Source of the DNA: Eublepharis macularius
Lineage: Eukaryota > Chordata > Lepidosauria > Squamata > Eublepharidae
Assembly: GCF_028583425.1 (NCBI RefSeq)
Contig: NC_072791.1
Span: 191,928,311-191,992,310 of the forward strand
Length of the DNA: 64,000 nt
Reading direction: 5' to 3'
A program made the translations under genes and the position numbers. How positions within the stretch are numbered: the first letter of the stretch is position 1; every line of letters begins with the position of its first letter. This document shows positions 10,001 through 23,380 of this stretch, piece by piece. The notes beneath the pieces were generated by a model. That model was not told the origin of the DNA and did not search any database. It saw only the letters and a list, made by a program, of their open reading frames with translations.

Positions 10001-11527
10001 GACCGGCACTCTGAAATGCGGATTTCATATGGAGAACAACCGGGAAAAAAGAGGTAATGTGGATTCAACCATTCTTGAAATCAAATATCGTGATTGAAAT
10101 CATATAAAAATACTATCAGTACTATCAGTAACTAACATTATATATTCATGAATATTTTGCAAAATGAATACTGAAAGAATATCTTGAGTATATTTTTCAT
10201 CAAAATTCACGGAGGAGACTGTTCTGGAAGCCAATTCACCTCTAATTCAGAAGCAAATTCTAGATTATTTGGAGAGGGGATCCAGCCTCTCCTTTAAAAA
10301 AATACAGAAATGCTTTTATCTAGGTCTCTTTTATCTTAATGTGGGTGGATGAATGCCTGACATAATGGGGATCCCTCCACCTTGAATAAATGCCTAATTT
10401 TAACTGTCAACAATGCTGAATCTGAGGCTTTTAATTTTTTTTAAAAAATAAGAGTTTACTTTCCTAAGGTTAGATGCGTCCTCAAAAAAGACAGCAGCAT
10501 TTTACAAAATAGTTCATTTAAGGAGCAGTTACATGACCTTTTCCCTTAACTCTAAGCTAGCAGTGAAGCTGGCTGAGGCAACCAGCCCTAATGAGGGAGA
10601 GAAAGAGAAAACACCGGCTCCTCTACTGTCCTCCATCTAATTATAAACATCATTGTCAACTGACTCCAAGATCAGATGAATCCTAATTGACCTCCAACAT
10701 TATACACTGAAAAGATAGTCAGAACTGCCAAACTAAATGTAAGAAAGATAAATAAACTGTAATTAGCAACTTAACTCCTAGTTCCCCAACGTGGTTTTTC
10801 GAGTACTGTTCATAATGGCAACATCTCGTTCGAAAGTTAATTTTTCTGGTAGATCTTTTAAATTAGTCCTTCTGACTCTATAAAGTGAGCAGTCGATGTC
10901 ACGTCTTCATTTAAGTCATAAAATAAGGATTAATGACAGGCAAATTGTTCCACAAGGAGTGTTCTCAAGGATTTATTTTGGGAATATAACCTTAGATTTC
11001 CATAGGCTTTTTAAGGATCATTTGTACCTGCACAGTTTTAAGTACATTCTTGACAGGGGGTCTTTAAAATGCTGTGTCCATAAATTGGATAGTTGTGCTG
11101 TCAGACCCTATTCACATTTATTCAAAAGCATGTCTCAGACAATGCTGGTTTTCACCTTTTTAGAGACCTGAGAATCTCTAGATAGTCTATAATCCATGCC
11201 AGAGTTTTAGAGGAGAACATATGTATTCCACTAAGGTTTTACAGAACAACATGTTTACTCCACCAAAATTGTTCAAAGGAGCAATATGGAACCAGTCATT
11301 CCTAGACTGTTTCCAAAAATGAGAAACCCTCTGACTTACAGAATGATAGTAAAATGTTGCTCTGTGTTGCCTCCTCCCCCATAATATTTATGCAGAATTA
11401 TGTGCATATTGAATTTCCCTGCCTCCTACTCCCCATCAGTGGCTGCTACTGGTGGTGAGGAGAAAAGATAGATGGGGAATCTGAAAGAGTTTTCAGTTGG
11501 CAGTCTCAAGTTCAGCATCACATCTAG
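10001..11527. other. AT-rich unique intergenic sequence
   Basis: No gene, RNA or repeat family is recognised. The change from the CpG-containing patch at 9.8 kb to plain AT-rich DNA happens at about 10.0-10.1 kb. Confidence 0.5.
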
Positions 11528-11912
11528 ATCAAGGGTCCCCAAACTTGTTGAGCCTGTGGGTACTTGTAGAATTTTGAGAACAGGTAATGATGATGCCATC
11601 ACAAAATGGCTGCCAAGGGAGGATTGGTCATCCAACTGCAAAATGGCAACTGTGGGGTCTGGGCCAATCACAAAATGTTGGGAGTTTCCAAGCCAAGTGT
11701 CTTCCTATAATTGGAGCAGATTTTCCTTTAAAAAGTGAGTGCATACCCAAAGATGCCTCTTGTGCTATTCTCAAATGCCTCCAGTTCTAGTGACACTGAG
11801 AAAAGCTAGGATTGGTTTATTGTTTGGAGGCAGGGATGTGTTAGGGGGGCAACTAGATGCTGGGAAACACAGTGGGCACCACAAAACCCTACTGAAGATC
11901 CCTGATACAGTT
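11528..11912 (+). mobile_element. Decayed non-autonomous DNA transposon (hAT-like)
   Basis: The left end reads AGGGTCCCCAAACTTGTTGAG and the right end GATCCCTG, an imperfect inverted pair. Inside are repeated CACAAAATGGCTGCC-type segments. A second copy of the family starts at about 58823. The hAT assignment rests on the CAGGG-like terminus only, and no target duplication is clear. Confidence 0.45.
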
Positions 11913-14900
11913 TCACCATTTCAGAGAAGCGAACCTTTCTTTGATATGCCCCCTTTCTATGATCAGAACATTTTCAACAAGGAGGCATTCAGTTATACAA
12001 TGTCCCAGCTGTATTTTGAAGAGGTACTGTACCAAGAGGATGGAACATGGGAGAGCCTCATACCAGTATTTGTTTTTCAATATTCATAATTGTTGCCAAA
12101 CAGGTCTAAATTGTCTGCCTTAACTTAGAACATGAGTTGTGAATGTGATCTTACAATGCCTTTTTGTTTTCCTAACAAGATGCACAAATGCACTTTGGTG
12201 TAATATTTCTGGTAAAGCACTTAAAGAGTGCATGCCACTGAAAAGTTGTAACAGTTCCTCACTTGTGCACAGAAATTTTATTTCTGTATTTGGGTCCTTC
12301 TGGAGTTTTTTTTTCTTTGTTTGTGTTGCTTTTAAATGTAGTTACTACATTTGTTGCCATTAATTTCTGGCTGTAACTTGTTTTGTTTTCCATCCATTAG
12401 AGAGGAAATTCTCAGTGGTTATACCCTTCACCCAAGAGATTTTCCTTGCCAAATTTCAGGAAGAGAGGAGAAAGCATCACAATTTTAAAGGCAATTAAAA
12501 TTCTCACTTGTACAAGAGTGTGAATTAGTACGTGGATACATCCCCCCTCAACATTTAAAAGCAGGGTGCTCAATTCATTTTAAAACAAAACTTGAGTAAC
12601 AGGGGATTTTTGGCTCCCCGTCATAACCCTACCTAGCTGTTTTCAGCTGATTTCTGCCTTTTTCATCCATGCCAAACTGATTTTCAAAATTATAGCTTTG
12701 CTAGGGGGGAAATGCTTCATGCGTCCAAGAATGGTGCAGTGGGGCACCGGAGATGGTTTCCTTTTTCTGTGGGCTCTGGCTTTGCCTCTACAAAAAAAGA
12801 CACACACTCCCACCACTTAATTTATATGTGATCAGGAAATCTTTTTCCTCCATGAGAATAACTAGGGGAGGGGCAGTTATTTTTTTAATGGAAAAAATGT
12901 TTTTGCTTATTGCATTTAACAGAAATTCAGATCTTGAATCAACTGTTCTTTAACTTCTTTCTGTCATAGAGAGAGAGATCATCTGATTCTTCTTCATTAC
13001 TTATTTCTCTCTTTTCCTGTTGGGGGGCAAAATCTTAGCCGCTGTCCTTTCCCCCCCTCTCCACAATCTACAAAGAAGGCAAGCTATGCTGCTGGGGGGA
13101 TACCTTCTGCCTCTTCCCTCATTTCAGGCAACATTGTCCTGCCTCTCTGTCATGTAATACAAGAAAAGCATTTGCTTCCATTATGCTCCTCCCTTCCTTA
13201 AGCCACTGAAATGATGCAGTGAGTAACAGAAATGCACAGAAATGCTAGTCTGGATTATTTTATTCAGTGGGGAAATCAAAATCTCTTTTGGTTGGATCAT
13301 ATCCCTGTCAGGCACATATCTTGCTTCATCAAGGAACAAAAGCAGTGTCCGTGGGGTGTTAGGGAATATGCAAAGTGTTAATAACCTTATTTTGTTACTC
13401 CTGAGTTTGACTTTCCTGTCAATGTTACAAATGGGGTCTGTTTTTTATCAAATAATAATTATTTTGTATCTGAATGTACACCCCCCTACCTTTAACTAAA
13501 AATAGAAATTATTGGAAGCACATTCTTTGCACATATATTTGACTGCATGGTAGGATACATCATATTAAAGTGATTCCAGTACTGTATACACTCACCTGAA
13601 GCAACTTTAGCCAGCTTGGGTTACTATGCTATTCTGACTAACAAGAGATATGACAAAAAAAAATCATAGGAAATGAAGTATGACAAATAATTTGGACTTT
13701 CCTACAAGGCCAAGACAATAAACTATATGTCACCAAGTAAAAAGCATTAAATTTTCATGAAATAGCATTTCAACATTTTTATAGATGAATATGTATCAGA
13801 GCAATATCTAAGAAATCAGAAAAAGGGGAAGGATACATCAGATGACCAAGGGCATAATATGCTCAGATCACAAATTTCTTATACATAAAAGCTCATCACG
13901 AATTTCAACACTACTGTCCTTTCTTTAAAAAGCAAAGCATGTTCCACACAAGGAAACTGATTTCTGATCTTCATTTTGAGACAATTTAGTTTGTACAGCA
14001 ATGAATTTGTTCCTAGCTGTTGTCTTTTGTACAAAAACCACAAGCCATTAAATTCCAAAGAAAAGACCAAGTTTTCTTTTTGAGCTGACGATCTTTCTCA
14101 GTTTTTCCTGTTAAAGGGGCATTATGAGAATAACATTAGCAGAAATGAAAATGCAGAGAAGCAGCAACTCAAAATCAGATAGAAATAGGTTTTCCTATTG
14201 TTCTTCTTCCACAGCTCCGTAAGACAAAGACACAGTTAGAGAAAAGTTCATCCCAGATTTAAAAGACTTGAAAAAATAATCATCGCTTTTCTCTAGTAAG
14301 GGTGCTTTGCAAAAGCATAATCAGATCCCCACATCAGAAAGAAAGCAAAGAAGAAGACACCAAGAGTACAAAAAGAATCAGTATAGGCATGTAAAGCTTT
14401 GGGTTTCTCCCCCCCCCCTTTTTTTCCCTGTAAGACACTGTGATGTTTTTAAGAATATACCTAGTGCTTTCTTACACATGCTGAGTAACCAGGCTAATTA
14501 AAAAGCCCATACAGCTCTTGTTAAAATCTGTTCAAATTTTGGAGCACCTGTTATAACAGAATGCCCACAGACTTGATAGTTTAGAGCCAAGGCACCTGGT
14601 ACCTTATGTCTCACAGTATGTTCAGTTTTAGACTGATAGCTGGGATGGGGGGGAGAGAGGACCCACTTTTTGACATTTAACAATCTCTTAAAATGATAAG
14701 CAATTAATCAGAAAACTTGGGGGAATTTTTAACTCTTCAATGATCCCTTTTCTTTATCACACCTCTGTGCTTTGCATGATCAGAAAAGATGGACAGCGGA
14801 TAACTCTGGGGCATCCACATTTTAATTGAAACTCCCAAGCTGGTGCATTTTTACAATCCTCTGCAGGCATCATCCCTCCATACTGTTTTTATGTTTGACA

Positions 14901-15137
14901 TCTGCTTTATATATGAAACATGCAGAGTATATATTATCCTGGTCTGAGATTTTTCCTTCCTTGGACTTTTATACATTGTAGCTATTCACGTTTATATCCC
15001 CAAATCCAGCAGGCTATTGATCTAGCTCTCTATCATATATCTATCTAAATATTGCCATGTTAATAATGCCTAAGTTAAAACAGCTTTTTAAAATGATGAA
15101 TACATTGTGTAACACAGAAGCAATATGGGAAATTAAG
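11913..15137. other. Intergenic sequence without recognised genes
   Basis: Only low-complexity tracts are visible, such as a C/T run at about 14407-14426. Reading frames are short and show no domain or exon signals. Confidence 0.5.
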
Positions 15138-15327
15138 GCTGCAATCTGAAGAACATTTTCCCGAGATTAAGCCCCACTGAATAAAATGGGACTTACTTCT
15201 GAGTTGACCTGCTTAGGCTTGTTCTCTGTGTTGTGCTGCCCTATTCTATGCATGTGGACTCAGAAGGAAGTCCTATTTTCCTGAGCGTGCTTACTCCCAA
15301 TTAAATGTGCACCGGACTGTAGCCTTT
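15138..15327. repeat. Palindromic reptile interspersed repeat
   Basis: The stretch begins GGCTGCAATCTGAAG and ends CCGGACTGTAGCC. Its two halves carry inverted versions of the AAGCCCCACTGAAT...ACTTACTTCTGAG unit. This unit is abundant in lizard DNA. Partial copies occur at about 39785-40010, 56850-56905, 62065-62135 and 62780-62860. Confidence 0.5.
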
Positions 15328-15494
15328 AAGTGGATAGTTTAATTCACATACATCTTCAAAGGAAGGAAACATTTAAGGAAAGAGCAGATAGGAGTGCTAG
15401 AAACAACCAAAATCAGAGGAAGAAAATGGGAGAGAAGACATTTTACCTAACTAGAATATTGTTTCTCCTTCTCCAGGAGGCAGAGAGTTCAGAG

Positions 15495-15682
15495 CAGTCC
15501 TCGGGTTGCCAGTAGGCCTGTAGGAAAATGACCTCTCCCTTTAATAGAGGTTTACTGTGTAGAAATGGGCATGTGACTTTTTTTGGCAAGGAGGTCAATA
15601 ACATCACCTGGTAAATAACACTTCATTAAGCCTTTATTAAAAGAAGATTTTTTTCCAGGCAGTTGGCAAACTAGTCTATGTA
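15495..15682 (+). repeat. Interspersed repeat with GTTGCCA-type ends, copy 1
   Basis: It starts GGGTTGCCAGTAGGCCTG and ends CCAGGCAGTTGGCAAACT, an imperfect inverted pair. The core GTAGAAATGGGCATGTGAC is shared with the copy at 41690-41875. It is probably a non-autonomous DNA transposon. Confidence 0.5.
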
Positions 15683-16201
15683 AGGTCTTTGGAGAGCACT
15701 AGAGACAGTGCCATGATGCACAAAACCTCACCTGCTGTTGTCTGGTCTATATGAAGCCCTACAGCCATTTCTTGTGACATAGGGATTAAAAAACCATTGT
15801 CCCCCAACAGTTACTATGTACCCACAGGCATCTTTTGGGGGGCAACTATATTGCCTGCTTATTTATTGCACTCTGTGTAGCTGCTTTATCAGCTGCTTTA
15901 TCTTTCTGGTAATTTTACAGGAACTGGATGTTCTATGGTTCCTCTTGTTTTATTTCCTCCAGTCTTCTGAGACCTCAACTATAATTCGAACTTTAGTTAG
16001 AAGCCAAAAAAACACCTAACTGATTCAGTATGCCAAAGGGGGGGGCAGTTCTTGAAAGGTAGACCTTCCTCCCCTGCCACAAACTACATGAAAAAATTCC
16101 TTTGGACCTGCAGGACAGCAATGGACTTAGAAGGATATAACACTGCATAGGATTTATGATTGCCACTTACCTGTTGGCAGTGAGCACTTAGCACTGCATG
16201 T

Positions 16202-16209
16202 GCCATGAC
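16202..16209 (+). repeat. Left 8-bp target-site duplication of the hAT element
   Basis: GCCATGAC here is repeated exactly at 17019-17026 on the other side of the element. Confidence 0.85.
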
Positions 16210-17018
16210 TAGACATGGGCACGAACAGAAAAAAAAATGAACATGGTGTTCGATGTTCATTGCCATCCACGAACATTGATGAACATGACCTGTTCACGAA
16301 CATGTTCGTTGTTAATGGGGGCCAGCAGGCTCTCCTCCAGCCATCAAGATCCCTATCACACCACTCCCAGAAACCATACCTGAGCAGGCAGCAGGAAATG
16401 TACCAATAATAAATAATAGCTTGGCCCAGAGAATGGCAGCAGCCCTGGAACCTGAAGGGGTAGATCCCTAGTACACCACTCCCAGAAACCTTACCTGAGC
16501 AGGCAGCAGGAAAGATACCAGTAATAAATAAGAGCTTGGCCCAGAGCCTGGCAGCAGCCCTGGAACTTGAAGAGGTAGATCCCTATCCCACCACACACAA
16601 AGAAAATTCAAGCTCCCAAAGCACTCTCTCTGTCTCTCTCTCAAAATGCCAATAGCAACTGTCTCTCCCTCACTGTCTGCAAAACCAGAGCTGGGAGCCC
16701 TCTTCCCCCCCTGCTCTTTGCTTCCTTGTAACAAATTTGGAGCACCACACTTGAAAGGAAGACCTGCCTATCAAGCTAAATTGGGCTTAGATTGGGGTTT
16801 CCAGGGCAACAGCAGGAGTTCAGACAGAGTTCAGGCAATCCCTGCCTCGTTGCCAACAGAATTGATTGCAGGTGCCAGACTGTCTGGCTTGACAAACGAG
16901 GCTTGCAACGACCACCTGTTTGTTTAGAATGGGGCATCACGAACAGCTTGTTCACGAACAGCTGATTGGGCTGTTCGTGGCTTTTTTTAGTTTGTATTGC
17001 TGTTCGTGCCCATCTCTA
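16210..17018 (+). mobile_element. Non-autonomous hAT transposon, 809 bp, with perfect 8-bp target duplication
   Basis: The terminal inverted repeats are TAGACATGGGCACGAACAG on the left and the inverse of TAGAGATGGGCACGAACAG on the right (ending at 17018). The flanks carry identical GCCATGAC copies, the 8-bp duplication that hAT transposases make. Inside, GTTCACGAACA-type subterminal motifs are repeated near both ends. No transposase frame is present, so it must move in trans. The middle holds a tandem duplication of about 115 bp. A shorter, right-truncated relative is at 28890. Confidence 0.85.
16349..16592 (+). repeat. Tandem duplication, period 115 bp, inside the hAT element
   Basis: The block from ATCCCTATCACACCACTCCC recurs 115 bases later (CCACTCCCAG at 16361 and 16476), and a third start (CCAC at 16591) follows. 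The two full units differ by a few substitutions. The relative at 28890 lacks the block. Confidence 0.8.
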
Positions 17019-17026
17019 GCCATGAC
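17019..17026 (+). repeat. Right 8-bp target-site duplication of the hAT element
   Basis: GCCATGAC, identical to 16202-16209. Confidence 0.85.
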
Positions 17027-18744
17027 ATCATTTCTGGCTGAAAACCATAAATTTCATCCCCACACCATGTCATCACTTCCAGTTTATGGTAGGAAATGAT
17101 GTTATGGTGTTGCATGATACCATTACTGCCTCTCTGCTCCCCCCTATAAGCCATTTGACTACCCACCTAGTTAGCTTCCTGCCAGTTGCCAGCCAAGGAC
17201 TGGCAACCCTGTTAGCATTGCAGTGCAAAGAACCTAAAGATGGGATGAATGGATGCGATTGTCAATAAGAAGAGTACATGGAGGAAAGGAAGCTTTGAAC
17301 ATATGGATGACCAGGAAGCCAGTATAACAAAGAATCCTATTAGGGTTAAAATTTCAAATATTTAGTAGAGCTAAAACTGCAAATAATTCAGTTTCCCCAA
17401 CCAGCCACGTAGCTGGACATGTCTCTATCCAAATAGTTTCTTTATAAGATAAAACTTCTGTCATAAAACACAGGCAACCGAAAAACAGGAAATGTTGATG
17501 TTTTCAGCATTGCTCATCATCACTCAGAGGTGTGTAAAATTTAAGCTGGGAAAACTAATTGGTTTCAGATACTAAAAGTTCTTGCAAGTTCTGGGAAGCG
17601 TTAGTTGTGGGAATTGTGAAAGAGAGATATATATACTTTGTATTAATTTGCTTTTGAGACAAATCTCAACAAGAAAGCAGGTGATAAGCCTTTGTTAATG
17701 CCGTTGGGACAAAATGCCACAGCTACAGATTACAGTTGATAAACAGATTTTGAATTAATTAGTTGTGCATAATTATCTGAGTTGTCAGACTCCCAAACTG
17801 AATAAAATTGCTTTTCATATATCTATGTGTGCAACACTTCCCATCCATAACACTGGTTGTTTCAGGGTATGCTGAGATTTGGAATAGAGACTTTTCCTGC
17901 TCACGCTCTTGGCCACTCTGCGACACCAACTCTGTACCCAGATCAGAAATGGAGATCAGAAATGTAATCAGTCCATGATTCCGTCACACTGGAGGTTACA
18001 AGCATGTTGGATGTTTGGAAACAAGCTGACAAAATTGGGGTTGGTTTTCAAACATTTTTGTGCTTGGTGTCAGCAGATGAAAACAAACAATTTTTTATTA
18101 TTATTTTACAGGATGACATTGTAAGGGGTAAGTTTCAATAGGGCTTAACTAGCTCTGTTCACACTTCAGCTAGGGGCATTTTCTTTTTATTCGGGTTAAT
18201 TAATTTTTGTCTCTGCTAAATCTGAAGTAATAGGAACTGATATGGTGCTTTTATTTTGATCAATGGGTAGAAAAAACTGTGCTCTTCTGCAAATTTGTTG
18301 ATGTATGTTCAGCTCAGGAACACAGTGTTAACCGAGTACCGCTTCAGATAAGCAAACTGAAATTAATGGAGAAGCATGGCTTGGCACAGAGCTGTACAGA
18401 TCAATCCTATGTGTAGTCTAAACCCTTTGAAATCAGTGGGCTTTAACTTAAACCACAATTGCACTCTTGGTGACTTTACAGTCAATATGGTCCCTAGCCA
18501 AGGGCATAATGGCCTTTTTGTCTATGAAAGACAAGATGAACATCGAGTTAGACAGAAGTGCAAAGAGTAAGATCCAGAGAAGCATAAATGGGATTCTACT
18601 CCCACAACAAGCCTTTCTCGCATCCCCTTTCTTGCTTCAGCCCCTATGAAAGCTGCTTCTAAGGGGTTTCTCCAGAATGACATGGCAGTTGATGCAGGGA
18701 GCTGTTCTGGGAGGGGAAGTTAGAAGGAATCAAATGCACACATC
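17027..18744. other. Intergenic sequence without recognised genes
   Basis: This stretch is AT-rich and holds only short frames without domains. No repeat family is called with confidence. Confidence 0.5.
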
Positions 18745-18752
18745 CCTCTTGT

Positions 18753-19012
18753 CAGGGCTTTTTTTCTGGGAAAAGAGGTGGTGGAACTCAGTGGGTTGCC
18801 CTCAGAGAAAATGGTCACATGGCTGGTGGCCCCGCCCCCTGATCTCCAGACAGAGGGGAGTTTAGATGGCCCTCTGCGCCGTTCAGCGGCGCAGAGGTCA
18901 ATCTAAACTCCCCTCTTTCTGGAGATCAGGGGGCGGGGCCACCAGCCATGTGACCATTTTCAAGAGGTTCCAGAACTCCGTTCCCCCGCGTTCCCCCTGA
19001 AAAAAAGCCCTG
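18753..19012 (+). mobile_element. Palindromic hAT-type MITE, copy 1 (260 bp)
   Basis: The element runs from CAGGGCTTTTTTTCTGGG to GAAAAAAAGCCCTG. The interior is one long hairpin: the segment from GTCACATGGCTGGTGGCCCC to GGAGTTTAGAT recurs inverted, around a GCGCCGTTCAGCGGCGC centre near 18880. The flanks are CCTCTTGT (18745-18752) and CCTCTTAT (19013-19020), an 8-bp duplication with one mismatch, as hAT elements make. It has no coding capacity. Confidence 0.8.
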
Positions 19013-19020
19013 CCTCTTAT

Positions 19021-20285
19021 GGAAGCAAAAAGGGAAATTCCAGACCCAACTTACATTCAACAACCTCCTATGATGTTCCTGAAATGGCCCATCTGGTGGG
19101 GAGGGAGCATTGGCTTTCACAAAGAAAAAAGCTTCCCGAATGTAAATAAATAAATAAATAAATGGTTGGGAAGTGTTGGGAAGTTATGTGCATGCACTTC
19201 ATTGCTACATGTAAGTATTTCTGAAGAAGAAACATACAACAAAGAAGTGCCAAGGGAGTACATTTTCCTTTTAGTTTCTGAATATTATTTTCTCCACAGT
19301 TCCTTATAGCCATTTGAATTTAATTAACTTAAAAATTTCTTTTTTAAAGAAGTCATATGTGTATATAAAACAGAAATTAAAACAATGCGACTTTCTATAG
19401 AAGACAGTTTATATCTCTTTTTAACACTGGTCATACTTACATTGAATTGCTGAATGAAGATTTTCTGAACAGCCTGTTGCACTCATAAAATAACTTTGCA
19501 TGGTCTGTTGTGTGCATATAATGTCATAATATAGGGCAGTTATTTGGAACCTCAGGCTGGAAGCCTGTCCTATCCTGTTTCTAGATACATTTCCACTCAT
19601 GCACTTATCCCTCCCCCAAGCCTTCTTGGTAAATTTTGCTTTGGTTTTCCCAGAGAAAACCAATTTATTCAAAAATAATGACAACTGGCTGTCCTTCAGC
19701 TCAACAAGCCAAATGTTTTGAAAACTGTTCTACAATGGAGGTGGTCCTTCTTCCAGAAGAGCAGCCCTGCAGAGGAGAGACCAGGGGCAGGTCTGGAGAT
19801 AAATCTATTATGTGTGAGTCAATTGGCTTCCAGAGACAGCTACATTAGCACAACCAGTGATGCTGTGGATTTTTTTTTTTTTTACTACCATTAGGTTATT
19901 TGTCAAGACAATCTCCCTGCAGCTATCTCTGTGGACGTCAAAGCTAGAATCTTCAAAATTACAGCAGATGTATGACCACCACCAGCGAAACTGCAATTCT
20001 TTCACCTCCTCTCCCAGAAGCATTTTTTAGTAAATCAAAATGTGTGATGTTGTTATTGCATGGTTAGCCTCCCTTTCCCTGCACCACCCATCATCTGCTC
20101 TTTGAAGGACTGTGAAGCTCATAATGCAAACGCATCGCACTATTTGCCTAACTAAATAATCAGGAAGGAGAGTGTGGGAGAGGAAAAGCTGCCATTATCT
20201 GCGGCAGTCTTGCATTGACTTTCCAGCTTCATTCTTTGTGCAGAAACGAGTCTTATGATACCTTACTGATTAACAAATATATTGT
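19021..20285. other. Intergenic sequence, short (TAAA)n tract
   Basis: A TAAATAAATAAATAAATAAA tract lies at about 19142-19162 and a T run at about 19868-19883. No gene signals are seen. Confidence 0.5.
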
Positions 20286-20400
20286 GACAAACTTTTGCAG
20301 GAGACGCATCTGATGAAGAGGACTGTGGTTCTCGAAAGCTTATGCTACAGTAAAGTTGGTTAGTCTTAAAGGTGCTACTGGACTCTTTTCTATTTTGCAG
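20286..20400 (+). repeat. Reptile interspersed repeat (CTGATGAAG...AAAGCTTATGC type)
   Basis: The core reads ATCTGATGAAGAGGACTGTGG, then CTCGAAAGCTTATGCT, then AAAGGTGCTACTGGACTC. This unit is widespread in reptiles. Relatives are at 25185-25320, 25575-25690 and, inverted, about 55865-56000. The superfamily is not assigned. Confidence 0.5.
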
Positions 20401-21655
20401 GAGAGAGTCCAAGGCAAAGCATACTTTTGAGGTTACTGCAGCCATGCTCATCCATAGGATTGGAGTTACAGTAATGACACCTGGTAATTTCTCCAGATGT
20501 TAATATTTTCATACTCTTTTACAAATTCATACACAGGAGTTATTTAGTTAATGATATTTGTTAAGCATCTTGGACAGCTATCTTGGTATCTTAGTTAATG
20601 AGAAGAAATGCTTAAATTAGCATTTCTAGCAGCAAACGCTATATCAGTGTTAGAATGAAGGATGGCTTAATTAAACATTAAGTTACAGAAGTAGCAGTTT
20701 TTACCCTTATGAAAAATTAGCAACTCTTTGCAATAGAGTTCACTCCCTTTCTCATGAGCTTCAGAAGTGTTATTAAGTTGATAAAGCTAATATTTTGTCA
20801 TGTTCTTCCTGAGGTTCTCAAAACACTTATAGCATAACAGTTATAATGGGAACTTAATGTAAAGGTCCTTATAAATGATTATTGATTTGTCAAAATCAGT
20901 TATTGTTTGAGAGAAGGAATCCCTCATTTCTCAGTTGCTTGAACTGGGAATTTCATAGCACATTTATGTTATTCTTGTGCAAATGAACAAGGGAAGACAC
21001 TTTTAAGCCTCAGTTCTAAACAGATCCATAAAAAACACCTGCACTCACCTCTTCTGCTCTTAAAATCCGATGATCCATGCCAGCCAACAGTCTGCATTTG
21101 ACTGAAACAGATCCAGGTTTAAGCATATAGATCCAGCACAATCACATTTGCTCTTGGCCATATGAAATACTCTTCACTTGTATCTTTTGTAGCTGAGCTT
21201 CAAGTGTAAGAATGCAGGTTGCAAACATGGCTAGTCTACATCTAGGCAAAGATGGTTCTCTGCTCAAGTCACCCAAAAGGCTGTTTAGGAATGCATGTGA
21301 AGAGAGGTGTCAATGTGCTGCAGGGCAGCAACACAGGAGTTGCCTCCCAGATTTGCACTGCTGGTGTTGAAATTGAGACACCCCCCCCCTTCCCAGCAAC
21401 CTGTGATGTAGGAGGAAGCCATGGGCATAGGGTACCTCTCCATCATCACTTCCAGGATCCTTTGTGTGATGAGGGGGAGAGTGTGTGCTTTATCTCATGA
21501 GCTTTGAGAATTGTTATGGTCATCCATTTACCTTTGACCATTCTATAAATTACAAATTGAACTGGTCTTGCCTCAATAACACACTGAACAGTCTTGACAA
21601 GATCCCTAGAAAGAGGCTCTGACATATAGAACCCTGCATTTCAGTATTTGCACAA
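20401..21655. other. Intergenic sequence without recognised genes
   Basis: No exon, RNA or clear repeat is recognised. A C run lies at about 21382-21390. Confidence 0.5.
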
Positions 21656-21659
21656 TTAT

Positions 21660-22110
21660 TTGTTTCAACAATGTATTACCCACCTTTCCATGCCAAGATT
21701 CTCAAGACAGAGGATAAGAATGATAATCATAACATAATACAAGACGCAAGGAGATTAGAAGCAAAACAAATCCCATGCACCCACTACAAAACTCAAATCC
21801 CAAAACAGCCAATAATAAAATCAAGTCCATCGACTAAGAAGCCCATCTAAAAAGAGACAGTTTCAGAACTCACTTAAAAAGTCAAGCACCTAAATTCAGC
21901 TCATCTTAGCTAGCAGCTTGTTTCCACAGTTTAGGGGCAGCCACAAAGAAAGCTCCTTCTACTACAACCATTAACCTCACAGTCAGTAGTTTTACTTTCA
22001 GTGCTGGATTCCAGGTTGAGGAGGTACTTATGGGAGAGATTTCTGGTTCAGACGAAAGCCCAGATTTTATCCCAGAAGTATATAGGGGAGAGCCGTCAAT
22101 GTGTTTAATC
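21660..22110 (-). repeat. Decayed LINE 3'-end-like repeat
   Basis: The segment around CAGCTTGTTTCCACAGTTTAGGGGCAGCCACAAAG resembles the 3' untranslated part of reptile LINEs of the CR1/L2 group, from memory. No reverse transcriptase frame remains, and the boundaries and strand are uncertain. Confidence 0.3.
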
Positions 22111-23380
22111 AGCCATTGAATTTTAGCCTAGGAAGATACATGTTCAATAAATTTCCATTTTTAAAATATCATAGAAAAAAATGTTGCATTGTAAATATAT
22201 CATTTTTGTTTTGTTTTGTTTTGTTTTTAGGCTCATGGGTTACATTACTGCTGAAGTCCAAATACCAACACCTAGAAAGAGTGAGCCTTCCATAGTGTAT
22301 ATTTACAAGTCAGCAAATAGCCTACGCTACACAGGAGGGAGAAATCAATAGCTGAGCTGCATCCGACATATTTAACAAACTATTTCCTGACATACTGAAA
22401 GGAATATCTTCCTTTGATCTAAAACTAGAACTTCTTCAGGTGCTTTAAATGTTTAATAAATGGCATGCCAAGATAGTGTTTAAGTGAAAAATAAAATAAA
22501 CAGTACCAGCAGGTGCTACTTGGTAGCTGAAAGGAAATCCAAAAAAATAAGCTTGACTTTACAGATAATAGAAGATTTGTTGCTCTGCAAAATTGGCCAC
22601 TGTATTTTAAAAGAGATGTAAGAGAAACATTTCATGAAGCGGACCACCAGTTTAGGTGTCAAATGCTAAAAGAAGCATCACAAATCTAATCCAAACAGTG
22701 TGTTGCTGACACAGTCTTGATCAGTGTCAAGTAAAAACTCAGTGGTCTCATTTCTATGGAATTTCTTCCGGCCAGGGACCCCACCAGGTCAGCATCAGTG
22801 ATAAAAATGAATGGCAGGAAACACATGGGAAAGCTATGCAGTAAACACTATGTATCATTTTGGTATCAGTTTGTAGCACACAAAATCAGTTTGACCCACA
22901 TTGCAACTTAAGTGTGAAAGCATGAGAGCTGTCTGATGCTCTCGTTTTCACAATCTAATGTGGAGATCATTAAGGCTGAAAATGTGTTGATGCTCTTTTT
23001 GTAGAAAGGCATAGAGTTATTCATTTTTGAAAACAGCATGGTCAGTATCAGGACGATGAATTAGGGTTGGTTCTACTGTGGTATAAAACCTGCGCTCTGG
23101 TTTCCGTCTTGCTTTTTGTTCAGTTTCTGTTCTAGGCAAGAAAAGAATAATTTGATCTTTTATATATGTTGATGTGTTGCATGCATTTTGAATACACATT
23201 AAAATATCATGAACCAATAAAATAGATTGTTTCCCCGGATTTACCTGAGAGCATCTCCTTGAGATCTCCTAGATGGTCATTTGGAAAGTCGATTGTGTGA
23301 ATGGCTTTTTAGAGCAGACGTTACCTTCTTGAGACATGTCCCTTCTGGGAGAATCTTATAGTGAAGTGGTACAAGACAAT

